NCBI GenBank assembly: GCA_001643475.1
Contig: LXTK01000289.1
Location: 462 to 12,288, forward strand
Length of the DNA stretch: 11,827 nt
Direction of reading: 5' to 3'
Origin: Proteobacteria bacterium SPGG2
Lineage (GTDB): Bacteria > Pseudomonadota > Gammaproteobacteria > Acidiferrobacterales > SPGG2
Shown here: positions 1 to 6,217 of the stretch, in pieces
Layout of the letters: each line of letters starts with the position of its first letter
How positions within the stretch are numbered: position 1 is the stretch's first letter
The notes under the pieces: generated by a model
What the model saw: the letters and a program-made list of their open reading frames with translations, nothing else
Told to the model about the DNA's origin: nothing
Databases searched by the model: none
Made by a program: the position numbers and the translations under genes

Positions 1-127
1 TGCCAGCGGAGCAGGATAGCGGAGCGCGGCAAGGACCTTTTCAGTATCTTCCTAGATGAGGGCCGGCGAGCAGCCATTCAAGCGTCTCCCACGAAAGTGT
101 ATTGTGGTCTTTCCCGATAGAAAGCCA
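1..127. other. Left-edge stretch without a confident gene
   Basis: No complete gene is visible here. On the forward strand one frame is open from the window edge to a TGA at 57-59 (tail reads ...GPFQYLPR), and another is open to a TAG at 118-120. Either could be the 3' end of a gene lying outside the window, but neither tail matches a family I recognise. No T-rich terminator hairpin is seen for the reverse-strand gene that ends at 128. Confidence 0.3.
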
Positions 128-376
128 CTATTGCACCTTAGCCAAGGTGGCAAGCTCTTGTTTGAGTTTATCGCGTTCTACTTTGACCCGTACGAGCTGT
201 CGCGTGAGCATTTCAATTGAAACCTGGCTTTGTTGCACCTTAAATTCGGCCTCATTTAGCGCATTTTTCACCTGCATCAGTTCCCGCTCCAGGTGCGCGA
301 CACGCTTGTCCGCAGCCGACTCACACCCGAGCGCGAGGGATACAATCATGACGAGAAACGTTACTCGATAAGGCAT
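128..376 (-). CDS. Small exported coiled-coil protein, possible lipoprotein
   Basis: This is an 82-residue protein of unknown specific function. I place the start at the ATG at 376-374 because AAGGAG (387-382) sits 5 nt upstream; a longer reading from 430 lacks this support and would put the signal segment inside the protein. Residues 1-17 are a short basic end plus a hydrophobic stretch ending SLALGC, so Cys18 could be lipidated. The residues before it (Ala, Leu, Gly) fit the lipobox only loosely, so a plain signal anchor is the alternative. From about residue 23 to the end the chain is Glu/Lys/Arg/Gln-rich with leucine and valine at heptad-like spacing, as in a single long coiled coil. It therefore probably sits at the envelope facing the periplasm. 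It is transcribed away from the next gene across a 233-bp gap. Similar tiny coiled-coil lipoproteins occur in many gammaproteobacteria, but I do not recognise a named family. Confidence 0.6.
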   Translation of the reverse strand: MPYRVTFLVMIVSLALGCESAADKRVAHLERELMQVKNALNEAEFKVQQSQVSIEMLTRQLVRVKVERDKLKQELATLAKVQ

Positions 377-609
377 TCTGACTCCTTGCGCGCTACCAGT
401 AGCTGGCACCAGGATATACCGTACCCGCACGCGCCCGTATTCTAAAGAATCCGCCGTTTCGAGCCGATATAGAAATGATTATCTGGTTTCTTGTCTAATT
501 GGGTACGTGCTCAAATCCTAAGTAAACGCGTATATTGTTGCAATGTGGGATATTTGTGCCCAATTCTTGCATAAGCTAATAAACCGATAGAATACTAGAG
601 GTTGTGTCT

Positions 610-1140
610 ATGCGGCTTCCGACCCTAAAGCAGTTTTTTCGCCATCAGCTGCAACATGGTTTCGGTGAATATGGTCTTGCCGAACCCGCCACCGTCGAAT
701 ATGTGAGCGACGTATTGACACGTTTTGCCCATACACGTTCGCTTTATGCGGTGCATGATCGAGCCGGTAGACCGCTTTGCCATGTGGCCGACATGCTGGC
801 TGAGTGGCACGGCCCAGGCTACGAAGACACGCCAGATAGACACCGTCAGGCATCGGTGGCAAGACACGTCGGCGAATACACATTGTTTATGAGTGGCTTG
901 TTTCGCCAGCGCCTAAAGTCGCGCGGCGAGCTCGATTACTACATGGACAACGGACGTAATGCGTTTTTACATTGCGCACACTACGAACTTAACCCCCAAC
1001 GACAAAGCCTGTTCCGCGGATTGCACTTTAATTTCAAACAGATCGCAAACACCTTGGATTATATGGTGCGAATCCAATTTCCGTTCTCGTCGAAACCGAT
1101 TACGGCACACACGTTGATAACGTCGTTCTGGCGAACTTGA
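610..1140 (+). CDS. Conserved-looking protein of unknown function, 176 aa
   Basis: I do not recognise this family. The start is placed at ATG 610 because AGAGG (597-601) lies 8 nt upstream; a GTG at 604 is in frame but only 2 nt from that site. The protein appears soluble, with no signal peptide or membrane span. It is rich in His, Arg, Tyr and Phe. The N-terminal half has amphipathic helix-like segments (LKQFFRHQL near residue 6, VEYVSDVLTRF near residue 30). The middle contains HVGEYTLFMSGLF and a DYYMDNGRNAF stretch, followed by a Phe-rich GLHFNFKQIANTLDYM segment that may be a helical bundle. No catalytic motif can be identified. The gene stands alone between a divergent reverse gene and a cysteine-cluster gene 86 bp downstream. 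Codon use looks like the neighbours, so it reads as a real resident gene. Confidence 0.7.
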   Translation: MRLPTLKQFFRHQLQHGFGEYGLAEPATVEYVSDVLTRFAHTRSLYAVHDRAGRPLCHVADMLAEWHGPGYEDTPDRHRQASVARHVGEYTLFMSGLFRQRLKSRGELDYYMDNGRNAFLHCAHYELNPQRQSLFRGLHFNFKQIANTLDYMVRIQFPFSSKPITAHTLITSFWRT

Positions 1141-1179
1141 ATAGTTAAGGATCATTTCTCGTATTCCCGGCGTCGCGGT

Positions 1180-1185
1180 TATAAT
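1180..1185 (+). promoter_or_regulatory. Candidate -10 box ahead of the cysteine-cluster gene
   Basis: A perfect TATAAT lies in the 86-bp gap before the gene at 1227, about 40 nt upstream of its start. The -35 region at the right distance (around 1156-1161, TTCTCG) is poor, so the call rests on the -10 box and its intergenic position only. Confidence 0.3.
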
Positions 1186-1226
1186 GCTGGGCGTTCAATC
1201 CCATTCATTCGTCCACTTGTGCAGGA

Positions 1227-1640
1227 ATGTTCCACCGCCGACAAAAGTTACGTTTTCAATGTACCGGTTGTGGTGCTTGTTGTATCGGCAACCCAAATCG
1301 TTACTACATCGCCGCCAGTCGCGCCGAGCAAGACGGAATCAGGACATTTCTAGGGGTGTCGAAAGCGTGGTTTCGACGTCGATATATCGTTAAGATTGAC
1401 GAAAACACCGAGGGCATCCGCATGGAAAGCGACGGTCGCTGCACATTTCTCGACCGCGCGAATCGGTGTCGTGTCTATGGAGTGCGCCCCAAGCAGTGTC
1501 GGACGTATCCCTTTTGGCCAGAAGTCGTGGCCACGCGCTCAAGCTGGCAATCGGAAGCCAAGACCTGCGAGGGTATCGGTCGTGGGGCAGTGATCCCGTT
1601 GAAACGCATCGAGATTGCACTAAAGACCTCAGCAGACTAA
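1227..1640 (+). CDS. YkgJ-family cysteine-cluster protein
   Basis: This 137-residue protein belongs to the YkgJ/CxxCxxCC (UPF0153) group, thought to bind zinc or an iron-sulfur cluster. The biological role is not established. Visible signature: Cys12, Cys15, Cys18 and Cys19 in CTGCGACC near the N-terminus, then Cys72 (GRCTFLD), Cys81 (CRVYGVRP), Cys91 (QCRTYPFWPE) and Cys114 (CEGIGRG). The order CxFL...CxVYxxRPxQCRxYPFW is characteristic of the family. It is soluble, with no signal peptide. The start is uncertain: ATG 1227 is the first ATG in frame, but AGGA abuts it with no spacer. An upstream CTG at 1188 is in frame. Truncating further would remove the first cysteine cluster, so the true start cannot be much later. 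Family assignment is firm; metal identity and function are not. Confidence 0.88.
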   Translation: MFHRRQKLRFQCTGCGACCIGNPNRYYIAASRAEQDGIRTFLGVSKAWFRRRYIVKIDENTEGIRMESDGRCTFLDRANRCRVYGVRPKQCRTYPFWPEVVATRSSWQSEAKTCEGIGRGAVIPLKRIEIALKTSAD

Positions 1641-1775
1641 GGCTACACCTAGCCCAGCCAGCCTACCATTGCCGAAACGGAGTTGAGACCGGAATGTGGC
1701 CGCTGTGTCAACCGATCCCAACCTCGCGCGTTAATCCACATGTTACAAGCCAACAAACGTGCGGAGATATCTCAG

Positions 1776-2168
1776 ATGACAACCAAGACCTGGGTAGCAG
1801 CTAGCGCAATCGCGCTAATAACGGCGCTTCCGGCCTTTCAGACGGCGGCCGATGTGGGTGACCGTATCGACCACCGGCTCGACAGACGCGGAGATCGCAT
1901 CGACCACCGACTCGACCGCCGCGGCCAGCGCATAGACAATCGTCTTGATCGCAAAGCCGAACGTGCCGAGGCAGCCGGCAGGCCCAAGCTCGCCAAAAGG
2001 CTGGATCGAAAGGGCGATCGCATCGAGAACAGACTGGACCGACGTGGTGATCGTATCGACCATCGCTTAGATCGGCGCGGTGATCGTATCGATCGTCGTC
2101 TAGATCGACGTGGCAAACGCATCAACAACCGGCTCGACCGCCGCGCTCACCGCCGGAAACGACGCTAG
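1776..2168 (+). CDS. Secreted, highly basic 11-residue-repeat protein
   Basis: This 130-residue protein has an N-terminal signal peptide (residues 1 to about 24, hydrophobic core AASAIALITALPAF, likely cut after the Ala-rich QTAA). The rest is nearly all tandem repeats with consensus GDRIDHRLDRR: residues 28-38, 39-49, 50-60, then a variant 61-79, then 80-90, 91-101, 102-112 and 113-123, followed by a basic tail (AHRRKRR). The start ATG 1776 is chosen because CGGAG (1762-1766) lies 9 nt upstream and the signal peptide begins there; the frame is open further upstream without such support. In each repeat Ile4 and Leu8 are the only hydrophobic positions. The 4/7 alternation gives the hendecad spacing of a continuous helix or shallow coiled coil, with Arg and Asp covering the surface. 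Net charge is strongly positive. It precedes the sigma-factor gene set by 80 bp and could be co-transcribed. I do not know a defined function; binding to nucleic acid, LPS or other anions is only a guess. Confidence 0.72.
   Translation: MTTKTWVAASAIALITALPAFQTAADVGDRIDHRLDRRGDRIDHRLDRRGQRIDNRLDRKAERAEAAGRPKLAKRLDRKGDRIENRLDRRGDRIDHRLDRRGDRIDRRLDRRGKRINNRLDRRAHRRKRR
1857..2150 (+). repeat. 33-bp tandem repeats inside the basic repeat gene
   Basis: The coding sequence repeats with a 33-bp period, each unit reading roughly GA-CGx-ATC-GAC-CAC-CGx-CTC/T-GAC-CGx-CGx-GG and encoding one 11-residue repeat. Units differ mainly at third codon positions (for example CTCGAC versus CTTAGAT-type spellings). 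The amino-acid pattern is therefore better conserved than the DNA, which points to selection on the protein and not to very recent slippage. One 57-bp irregular unit interrupts the array in the middle. Confidence 0.7.
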
Positions 2169-2248
2169 CCACCGGAAAGTCTGGCCATGAACGCGCGGGT
2201 GAGCTACGAAAATAATAGCGACACCCCATCTGTGGGAGGGCACAAAAC

Positions 2249-2782
2249 CTGGATTCCTCGCGGGCACTGGATCAATTCTTGGCTAGCGTCGAAAGACGCG
2301 CTTTGGTCATGGCGCGTACCGCCACTGGCGACAACGACGAGGCGTTGGATCTCGTTCAAGACGCGATGCTGCGACTGGTCAAGCATTACAGTGCCCAGCC
2401 GGCGGCCGAGTGGGGACCGTTATTTCATCGTATCCTGCAGAGCCGTATTCGTGACTGGTACCGGCGTACACAGGTACGCAATCGGCTTCGGGTATGGTTC
2501 AGTCGCCGCGATGCGGATGAATGCGGCGATATCATTGAGCAGCAGCCGCATCATAACCCAGGACCAGACGTGAGCATGGCGAGCAATCAAGCCATCGTTG
2601 CCTTAGAAGCCGGACTCCATAAACTTCCCTTGCGACAACAACAGGCCTTTTTGTTGCGCGTGTGGGAAGGTATGAACGTCGCCCAAGCTGCCCACGCCAT
2701 GCGTTGCTCAGAGGGTAGTGTAAAGACACATTACTTCCGAGCGTTGCGTAGTCTACGCGAGTCGCTCGAGGATTACTGGTAA
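2249..2782 (+). CDS. ECF-type RNA polymerase sigma factor
   Basis: This is a group IV (extracytoplasmic-function-like) sigma factor of about 177 residues, which would direct RNA polymerase to a small regulon. Region 2 spans about residues 10-75 (FLASVERRALVMA..., EALDLVQDAMLRLVKHY, then FHRILQSRIRDWYRR). A variable linker is rich in His/Pro/Asp. Region 4 spans about 118-170 (LHKLPLRQQQAFLLRVWEGM, AQAAHAMRCSEGSVKTHYFRALRSLR), with the helix-turn-helix visible. The start is unusual: no ATG or GTG is in frame before the conserved DQFLASVE segment. A CTG at 2249 has a strong GGGAGGG (2234-2240) 8 nt upstream, so I use it; the alternative TTG at 2279 lacks a good site and would cut region 2. The stop overlaps the next start in TAATG. 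The neighbours (membrane protein in the anti-sigma position, small acidic exported protein, DUF3106 protein) match a cluster type I recall from pseudomonads and betaproteobacteria. Confidence 0.85.
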   Translation: MDSSRALDQFLASVERRALVMARTATGDNDEALDLVQDAMLRLVKHYSAQPAAEWGPLFHRILQSRIRDWYRRTQVRNRLRVWFSRRDADECGDIIEQQPHHNPGPDVSMASNQAIVALEAGLHKLPLRQQQAFLLRVWEGMNVAQAAHAMRCSEGSVKTHYFRALRSLRESLEDYW

Positions 2783-3132
2783 TGCCATCGGACAACGATC
2801 AAGCGTTCACAAAAGCGGCCAAACAGTCGCTCGATCAGGCGGCCGACAATCTCGACGCCGACACGGTAACGCGGTTACACGCGGCCCGTAAGCACGCCAT
2901 TGCCGCTCACCGCCAACACCGTAAACCATGGATCAATGTTTGGGTACCCGCAGGCGCCCTTGCGGCTGGACTCGCAGTGATGGTGGCGACACTCATCTGG
3001 TTCACGGTACCGACCAGCCTGCCGCTTACCGACATTGAAGATCTGGAGTTATTGGCGGCCCACGAAGGCATCGAATTCTATTCAGATCTCGATTTCTACG
3101 ATTGGCTCGCAACACAAAGCGATGCCGGTTGA
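2782..3132 (+). CDS. Single-span membrane protein in anti-sigma position (DUF3619-like)
   Basis: This 116-residue protein has a charged cytoplasmic-looking N-terminus (residues 1-50, with ARKHAIAAHRQHRKPW before the membrane). One transmembrane segment follows at about 53-75 (VWVPAGALAAGLAVMVATLIWF), then an acidic C-terminal part with DIEDLELLAAHEGIEFYSDLDFYDWL. It starts within the stop of the sigma gene (TAATG), so translation is coupled. Position and topology fit an anti-sigma factor or membrane sensor that holds the sigma factor, but it is much shorter than classical anti-sigma factors and no zinc-binding HxxxCxxC is present. Comparable proteins beside sigma and DUF3106 genes are classed as DUF3619 in betaproteobacteria; whether this one scores in that family is unchecked. 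The anti-sigma role is inferred from context. Confidence 0.75.
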   Translation: MPSDNDQAFTKAAKQSLDQAADNLDADTVTRLHAARKHAIAAHRQHRKPWINVWVPAGALAAGLAVMVATLIWFTVPTSLPLTDIEDLELLAAHEGIEFYSDLDFYDWLATQSDAG

Positions 3133-3328
3133 TTGGTTAGTGATGGGATTGGTGGCGACGATGGCGTTCGCAGAACCGGAGCTGGTCGATCCAGATCTGG
3201 AATCGGATCTCGAACTACTGGAGTTCCTAGGTAGTTGGGAGACCGATGACGGTGAGTGGATAGACCCCACTATGTTGGCAGACGAACCCGAGATGGATGT
3301 GCCAGCAGACGCGCAAGAAAATGATTAG
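3122..3328 (+). CDS. Small acidic exported protein
   Basis: This is a 68-residue protein with a short N-terminal hydrophobic segment (MPVDWLVMGLVATMAFA), probably a signal peptide cut before EPEL. The mature part is very acidic, with SDLELLEFLGSWETDDGEWIDP and an Asp/Glu-rich tail. The ATG at 3122 overlaps the end of the preceding gene by 11 bp, and its own stop at 3326-3328 overlaps the next start; no clear ribosome site is visible, so coupled translation is likely. A longer reading from 3035 would lie inside the preceding gene and place the signal segment internally, so I reject it. Small proteins with an ELLEFLG-W-DGEW-DP core occur at this place in similar sigma-factor clusters. The specific function is unknown. 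The strong negative charge contrasts with the strongly basic protein encoded next, which may hint at an interaction. Confidence 0.72.
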   Translation: MPVDWLVMGLVATMAFAEPELVDPDLESDLELLEFLGSWETDDGEWIDPTMLADEPEMDVPADAQEND

Positions 3329-3941
3329 TAAGTCAGGACGCATACAGGTTTTGTCCACGCTCCGGTTGTTGCAGCGCCTGGCAATAGGTATGGCACTGAC
3401 ATTGCCCTTGGCATGTTTCGCTGCCGAGACCGCGGCTGAGCTCGATTGGGATCAACTCGGCGCCGACGAGCAACGGTTGTTGAGCCCATTACGTGATCGA
3501 TGGAATGAGCTCCCGGTTGAGCGAAAACAACGCTTACGCAAAGGCGCAGCCCGGTGGGCGGTGATGGCTCCCGAGGAACGCCGACGCGCCCGCCAGCGAC
3601 TCAAACGTTGGCGTCAGCTGACACCCGAACAGCGTAAGCGCGTGCGCCAACGCTATAAACGTTTTCGACAACTTTCACCAGAACAGCAGCGGGGGATACG
3701 TCGTCACCACAAGTGGTTTAAGAGTCTATCGCCTGAGCGACAGCAGCTGCTTAGAAAGCGCTGGCAAAACATGTCGCCCGAGGAACGCCAAAGATTTCGC
3801 CAGAAATGGCAACAGGGACAACGTCCCTTAACAAATGAACAGCGACGCCGCTTACCGGCACACAGACGCAATGCGTCACCGGCACAGCGCAAACACCTCA
3901 AAGCGCAGCAACGCAAACCCCGGGCTATGCCGGCGCCCTAG
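3321..3941 (+). CDS. DUF3106 family exported basic protein
   Basis: This 206-residue protein has a signal peptide (about residues 1-34, core LLQRLAIGMALTLPLACFA). The mature chain, about 170 residues, is Arg/Gln-rich. It consists of degenerate units of roughly 16-18 residues built on L(S/T)PE(E/Q)R: APEERRR near 83, LTPEQRKR near 100, LSPEQQRG near 118, LSPERQQ near 137, MSPEERQR near 151. Trp/Phe-containing helices follow each unit (RWRQ, RYKRFRQ, WFKS, RWQN, KWQQ). This pattern defines DUF3106, found beside ECF sigma factors. The role is unknown; periplasmic residence is expected. ATG 3321 is chosen because it gives the 8-bp ATGATTAG overlap with the preceding stop; an in-frame ATG at 3297 lies inside that gene. 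The final bases overlap the convergent pyrophosphohydrolase gene by 17 bp, leaving no room for a terminator between them. Confidence 0.85.
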   Translation: MISKSGRIQVLSTLRLLQRLAIGMALTLPLACFAAETAAELDWDQLGADEQRLLSPLRDRWNELPVERKQRLRKGAARWAVMAPEERRRARQRLKRWRQLTPEQRKRVRQRYKRFRQLSPEQQRGIRRHHKWFKSLSPERQQLLRKRWQNMSPEERQRFRQKWQQGQRPLTNEQRRRLPAHRRNASPAQRKHLKAQQRKPRAMPAP

Positions 3942-4308
3942 ATCGCTTACTGGCTTTTCCCCGTACCTCGTCGACAGGATACTTCTTCTCGTTGAGATCG
4001 ATCTTGCACCAGGCGGCGGAGATTAAATCGACATCGAGTTTGTCGGCCAGGCGCAGCAGGTAAATGAACACATCGGCCATTTCCAATGCCACTTGTTGGC
4101 GCGTCTCGGGAGACAAGCTAGTGCTCTGCTGCTCGGTCAACCATTGAAAATGTTCGACAAGTTCCGCAGCCTCTACGCTCAACGCCACCGCCAGATTCTT
4201 GGGGGCATGAAACTGATCCCAGTCGCGCGCTTGCGCAAACTCTCGCAAACGCTGCTTTAGCGCGGTCAACGCATCGAGTTGTGAGCCCAAGCGAGAATCA
4301 TCAATCAT
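3925..4308 (-). CDS. MazG-like nucleotide pyrophosphohydrolase
   Basis: This 127-residue protein is of the all-alpha NTP pyrophosphohydrolase superfamily, resembling the dCTPase/RS21-C6 branch. Such enzymes split non-canonical or excess (d)NTPs into NMP and PPi in the cytoplasm, guarding the nucleotide pool. Metal-binding motifs are visible: EAAELVEHFQW (Glu46, Glu49, Glu52) and EMADVFIYLLRLAD (Glu76, Asp79). The typical C-terminal NEKKYP segment comes near 106-111. The start ATG (4308-4306) overlaps the end of argH by 8 bp (ATGATTGA), so the two are one transcript with coupled translation. In-frame codons further upstream lie inside argH. Substrate cannot be read from the sequence; dCTP or modified nucleotides are possibilities by analogy. 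The link to arginine synthesis is probably only operonic. Confidence 0.85.
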   Translation of the reverse strand: MIDDSRLGSQLDALTALKQRLREFAQARDWDQFHAPKNLAVALSVEAAELVEHFQWLTEQQSTSLSPETRQQVALEMADVFIYLLRLADKLDVDLISAAWCKIDLNEKKYPVDEVRGKASKRSRAPA

Positions 4309-5692
4309 CGTAAGCGGCCAGTCGCTTGCGAGCACGTTGGATCGCTTGGCGCACTTGCGCTGGCGCAGTGCCACCAACGTGATTACGTGCATTAACGGAC
4401 CCTTCCAGCGTCAGTACATCGAAAACGTCTGATTCGATTTCCTTGCACCTGCCCTGCAGTTCCGACAATGACATCTGCGAAAGATCCTTATCTGTATCCA
4501 TACCTAGACGCACAAGGTTGGCGACAATCTCATGAGCATCGCGAAACGCTATCCCCTTGCGTACTAGGTAATCCGCTAAATCGGTAGCGGTAGTAAACCC
4601 ATCTTGCGCTACCCTCAACATCGCATCTCGATCAAGTTCCATACCTTCAAGCAGTGCAACGAATACATCGAGGCTCGTGCTCACAGTATCGACCGCATCG
4701 AATACGGGCTCCTTGTCCTCTTGATTGTCTCGATTATAGGCTAGCGGTTGCGCCTTCATCACCGTCAGCAGCGCAACCAAGGCGCCGTTCACGCGACCAG
4801 TTTTGCCGCGGATCAACTCGGCCACGTCCGGGTTCTTCTTCTGCGGCATGATCGACGAGCCAGTACACAAATCATCACTGAGCTCGATGAATCCAAACAC
4901 ACTCGACGCCCACAATATGATTTCCTCACAAAACCGAGACAAGTGAGTCATAAGCTGCGCTGTCGCAGCGACCAACTCGATAGCAAAGTCGCGATCGGAA
5001 ACAGCGTCAAGCGAATTCTCGGCCACCTCATCGAACCCGAGTAGACGCGCCGCGTACTCACGGTCAATCGGATAGCTTGTGCCTGCCAGTGCCGCAGCGC
5101 CAAGCGGCAGTATATTTACGCGCTTACGGCAATCCTTCATACGTGCGTGATCGCGCGACAACATCTCAAACCAGGCAAGCATGTGGTGCCCGAAAGTCAC
5201 CGGTTGGGCCGCCTGCAAGTGAGTAAACCCGGGCATGATGGTGTCGGTTTCACGTTCGGCCACTACCAACAGTGCCGCTTGTGTGCGCGCAATTCGTTGG
5301 CACAGAGCATCGATGCTGTCACGCACATAGAGTCGCATATCTGTGGCGACTTGGTCGTTACGCGACCGACCTGTGTGGAGCTTTTTCCCTACCTCACCGA
5401 TCTGATCGATGAGACGTGCTTCAATATTCATGTGCACGTCCTCAAGTCGCGACTCCCAGGAAAACTTGCCTGCCTCAATCTCTGTTCTGATCGATTCTAA
5501 GCCTCCGACAATCGTGTCACATTCCTTTTCGGACAGGACTTTCACATGCGCCAACATACGCGCATGTGCAATGGAGCCGGCAATGTCGTAAGCGTACAGA
5601 CGTCGATCAACGTCGATCGAGGTGGTAAACGCCGCTACCGCCGCATCGATGGGTCGGGCGAATCGGCCACTCCAGGGCTTCTCCTCAGGCAT
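4301..5692 (-). CDS. argH: Argininosuccinate lyase
   Basis: ArgH cleaves argininosuccinate to arginine and fumarate, the last step of arginine synthesis, as a cytoplasmic homotetramer. The 463 residues match the usual length. Family marks: WSGRF near the N-terminus (residues 7-11), HTGRSRNDQVATD (106-118), GFTHLQAAQP (155-164, His158 in the conserved THLQ), and the fumarate-lyase signature GSSIMPQKKNPD (278-289) with the mobile-loop serine thought to act in catalysis. A QPLAYNRDNQEDKEPVFD segment follows (315-332). The start is ATG 5692-5690, where homology to family N-termini begins; the ribosome site is weak (only GTGAG-like bases upstream). It overlaps the downstream pyrophosphohydrolase gene by 8 bp. 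Its promoter must lie in the gap up to about 5950, but I cannot pick it out. Position next to algZ is as in Pseudomonas. Confidence 0.97.
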   Translation of the reverse strand: MPEEKPWSGRFARPIDAAVAAFTTSIDVDRRLYAYDIAGSIAHARMLAHVKVLSEKECDTIVGGLESIRTEIEAGKFSWESRLEDVHMNIEARLIDQIGEVGKKLHTGRSRNDQVATDMRLYVRDSIDALCQRIARTQAALLVVAERETDTIMPGFTHLQAAQPVTFGHHMLAWFEMLSRDHARMKDCRKRVNILPLGAAALAGTSYPIDREYAARLLGFDEVAENSLDAVSDRDFAIELVAATAQLMTHLSRFCEEIILWASSVFGFIELSDDLCTGSSIMPQKKNPDVAELIRGKTGRVNGALVALLTVMKAQPLAYNRDNQEDKEPVFDAVDTVSTSLDVFVALLEGMELDRDAMLRVAQDGFTTATDLADYLVRKGIAFRDAHEIVANLVRLGMDTDKDLSQMSLSELQGRCKEIESDVFDVLTLEGSVNARNHVGGTAPAQVRQAIQRARKRLAAYDD

Positions 5693-5932
5693 AACTCACA
5701 CCGGATTCTCTTCCCATACTGATCTAAACTCCAACCCGTCGCTATGCAGTTCTGCCCCCCGGGAAGCCAAGATACGGACCAAAATTCAGCCGCTCGCAGC
5801 CGCCGCGGCCGCCCATCTGTAATCGGGCTCCGACCGTCGGTAATTACCCTCTGATACGTTGTTGTTGGCCAATTCTCGAGTTATTTTTATTGTTACCTGG
5901 TTCGGTTTGTCCTTTTGTGCACCCCCACCCCG

Positions 5933-5978
5933 AATACCGAATCAGGTATTTGAACCCCCCAACTTTGGGGGGTTTTTT
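5933..5978 (+). terminator. Orphan rho-independent terminator with a preceding hairpin
   Basis: AACCCCCC (5953-5960) pairs with GGGGGGTT (5967-5974) around loop AACTTT, and the run of six T (5973-5978) follows directly, so this is a strong forward-strand terminator. On the reverse strand the stem is followed by CAAATA, not by T, so it does not serve argH. Just upstream AATACC (5933-5938) pairs with GGTATT (5945-5950) around GAATCA. No forward-strand gene precedes it: it lies in the argH-kinase gap. It therefore ends either a small RNA or an attenuated leader, or stops transcription entering from the argH antisense side. Confidence 0.82.
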
Positions 5979-6188
5979 ATTTCCAACGCAGGCAAGGAGT
6001 ATACTCGCCGGCTATCGCAAAAGCAGCCAAGGAACTGCGCTAAACAATGGCGGCACAGTACCTATAACCTGCCGGACGACGTCAATCTTGTCTATATATT
6101 AAATACCGCCCCTGGATCTTGGTACAAGCGGTCGACTCCAAAGGCGGGCAGTAGGCTCGTGGCCCTGAAAGGTTGATACTCAACCACC

Positions 6189-6217
6189 TTGCTTACGCTG
6201 CGAGCTTTGCGTAAAAA
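6189..6217 (+). promoter_or_regulatory. Candidate promoter for the kinase-kinase-regulator operon
   Basis: TTGCTT (6189-6194) and TAAAAA (6212-6217) are separated by 17 bp, a weak sigma-70-like match (3 of 6 and 4 of 6 consensus bases). They lie about 90 bp before the first kinase start. The sequence TCGTTCGCC at 6225-6233, close to the AlgR box CCGTTCGTC, lies just downstream. This is a weak, by-eye call. Confidence 0.22.

Noticed and set aside
1838..2128. Reverse-strand Arg/Ser-rich frames over the basic repeat gene
   Set aside because: They are shadows of the 33-bp repeats; the forward frame has a signal peptide and ribosome site.
1857..2150. CRISPR-like array because of regular repeats
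   Set aside because: The units are directly adjacent 33-bp coding repeats without unique spacers and lie within one open frame.
2187..2573. Forward 128-codon frame overlapping the sigma gene start
   Set aside because: Its translation is Ser/Trp/Arg-rich without domain resemblance, and it overlaps the conserved sigma region 2 in another frame.
5859..6176. Forward open frame in the argH-kinase gap
   Set aside because: It runs through the terminator hairpin, has no ribosome site and no protein-like domain pattern.
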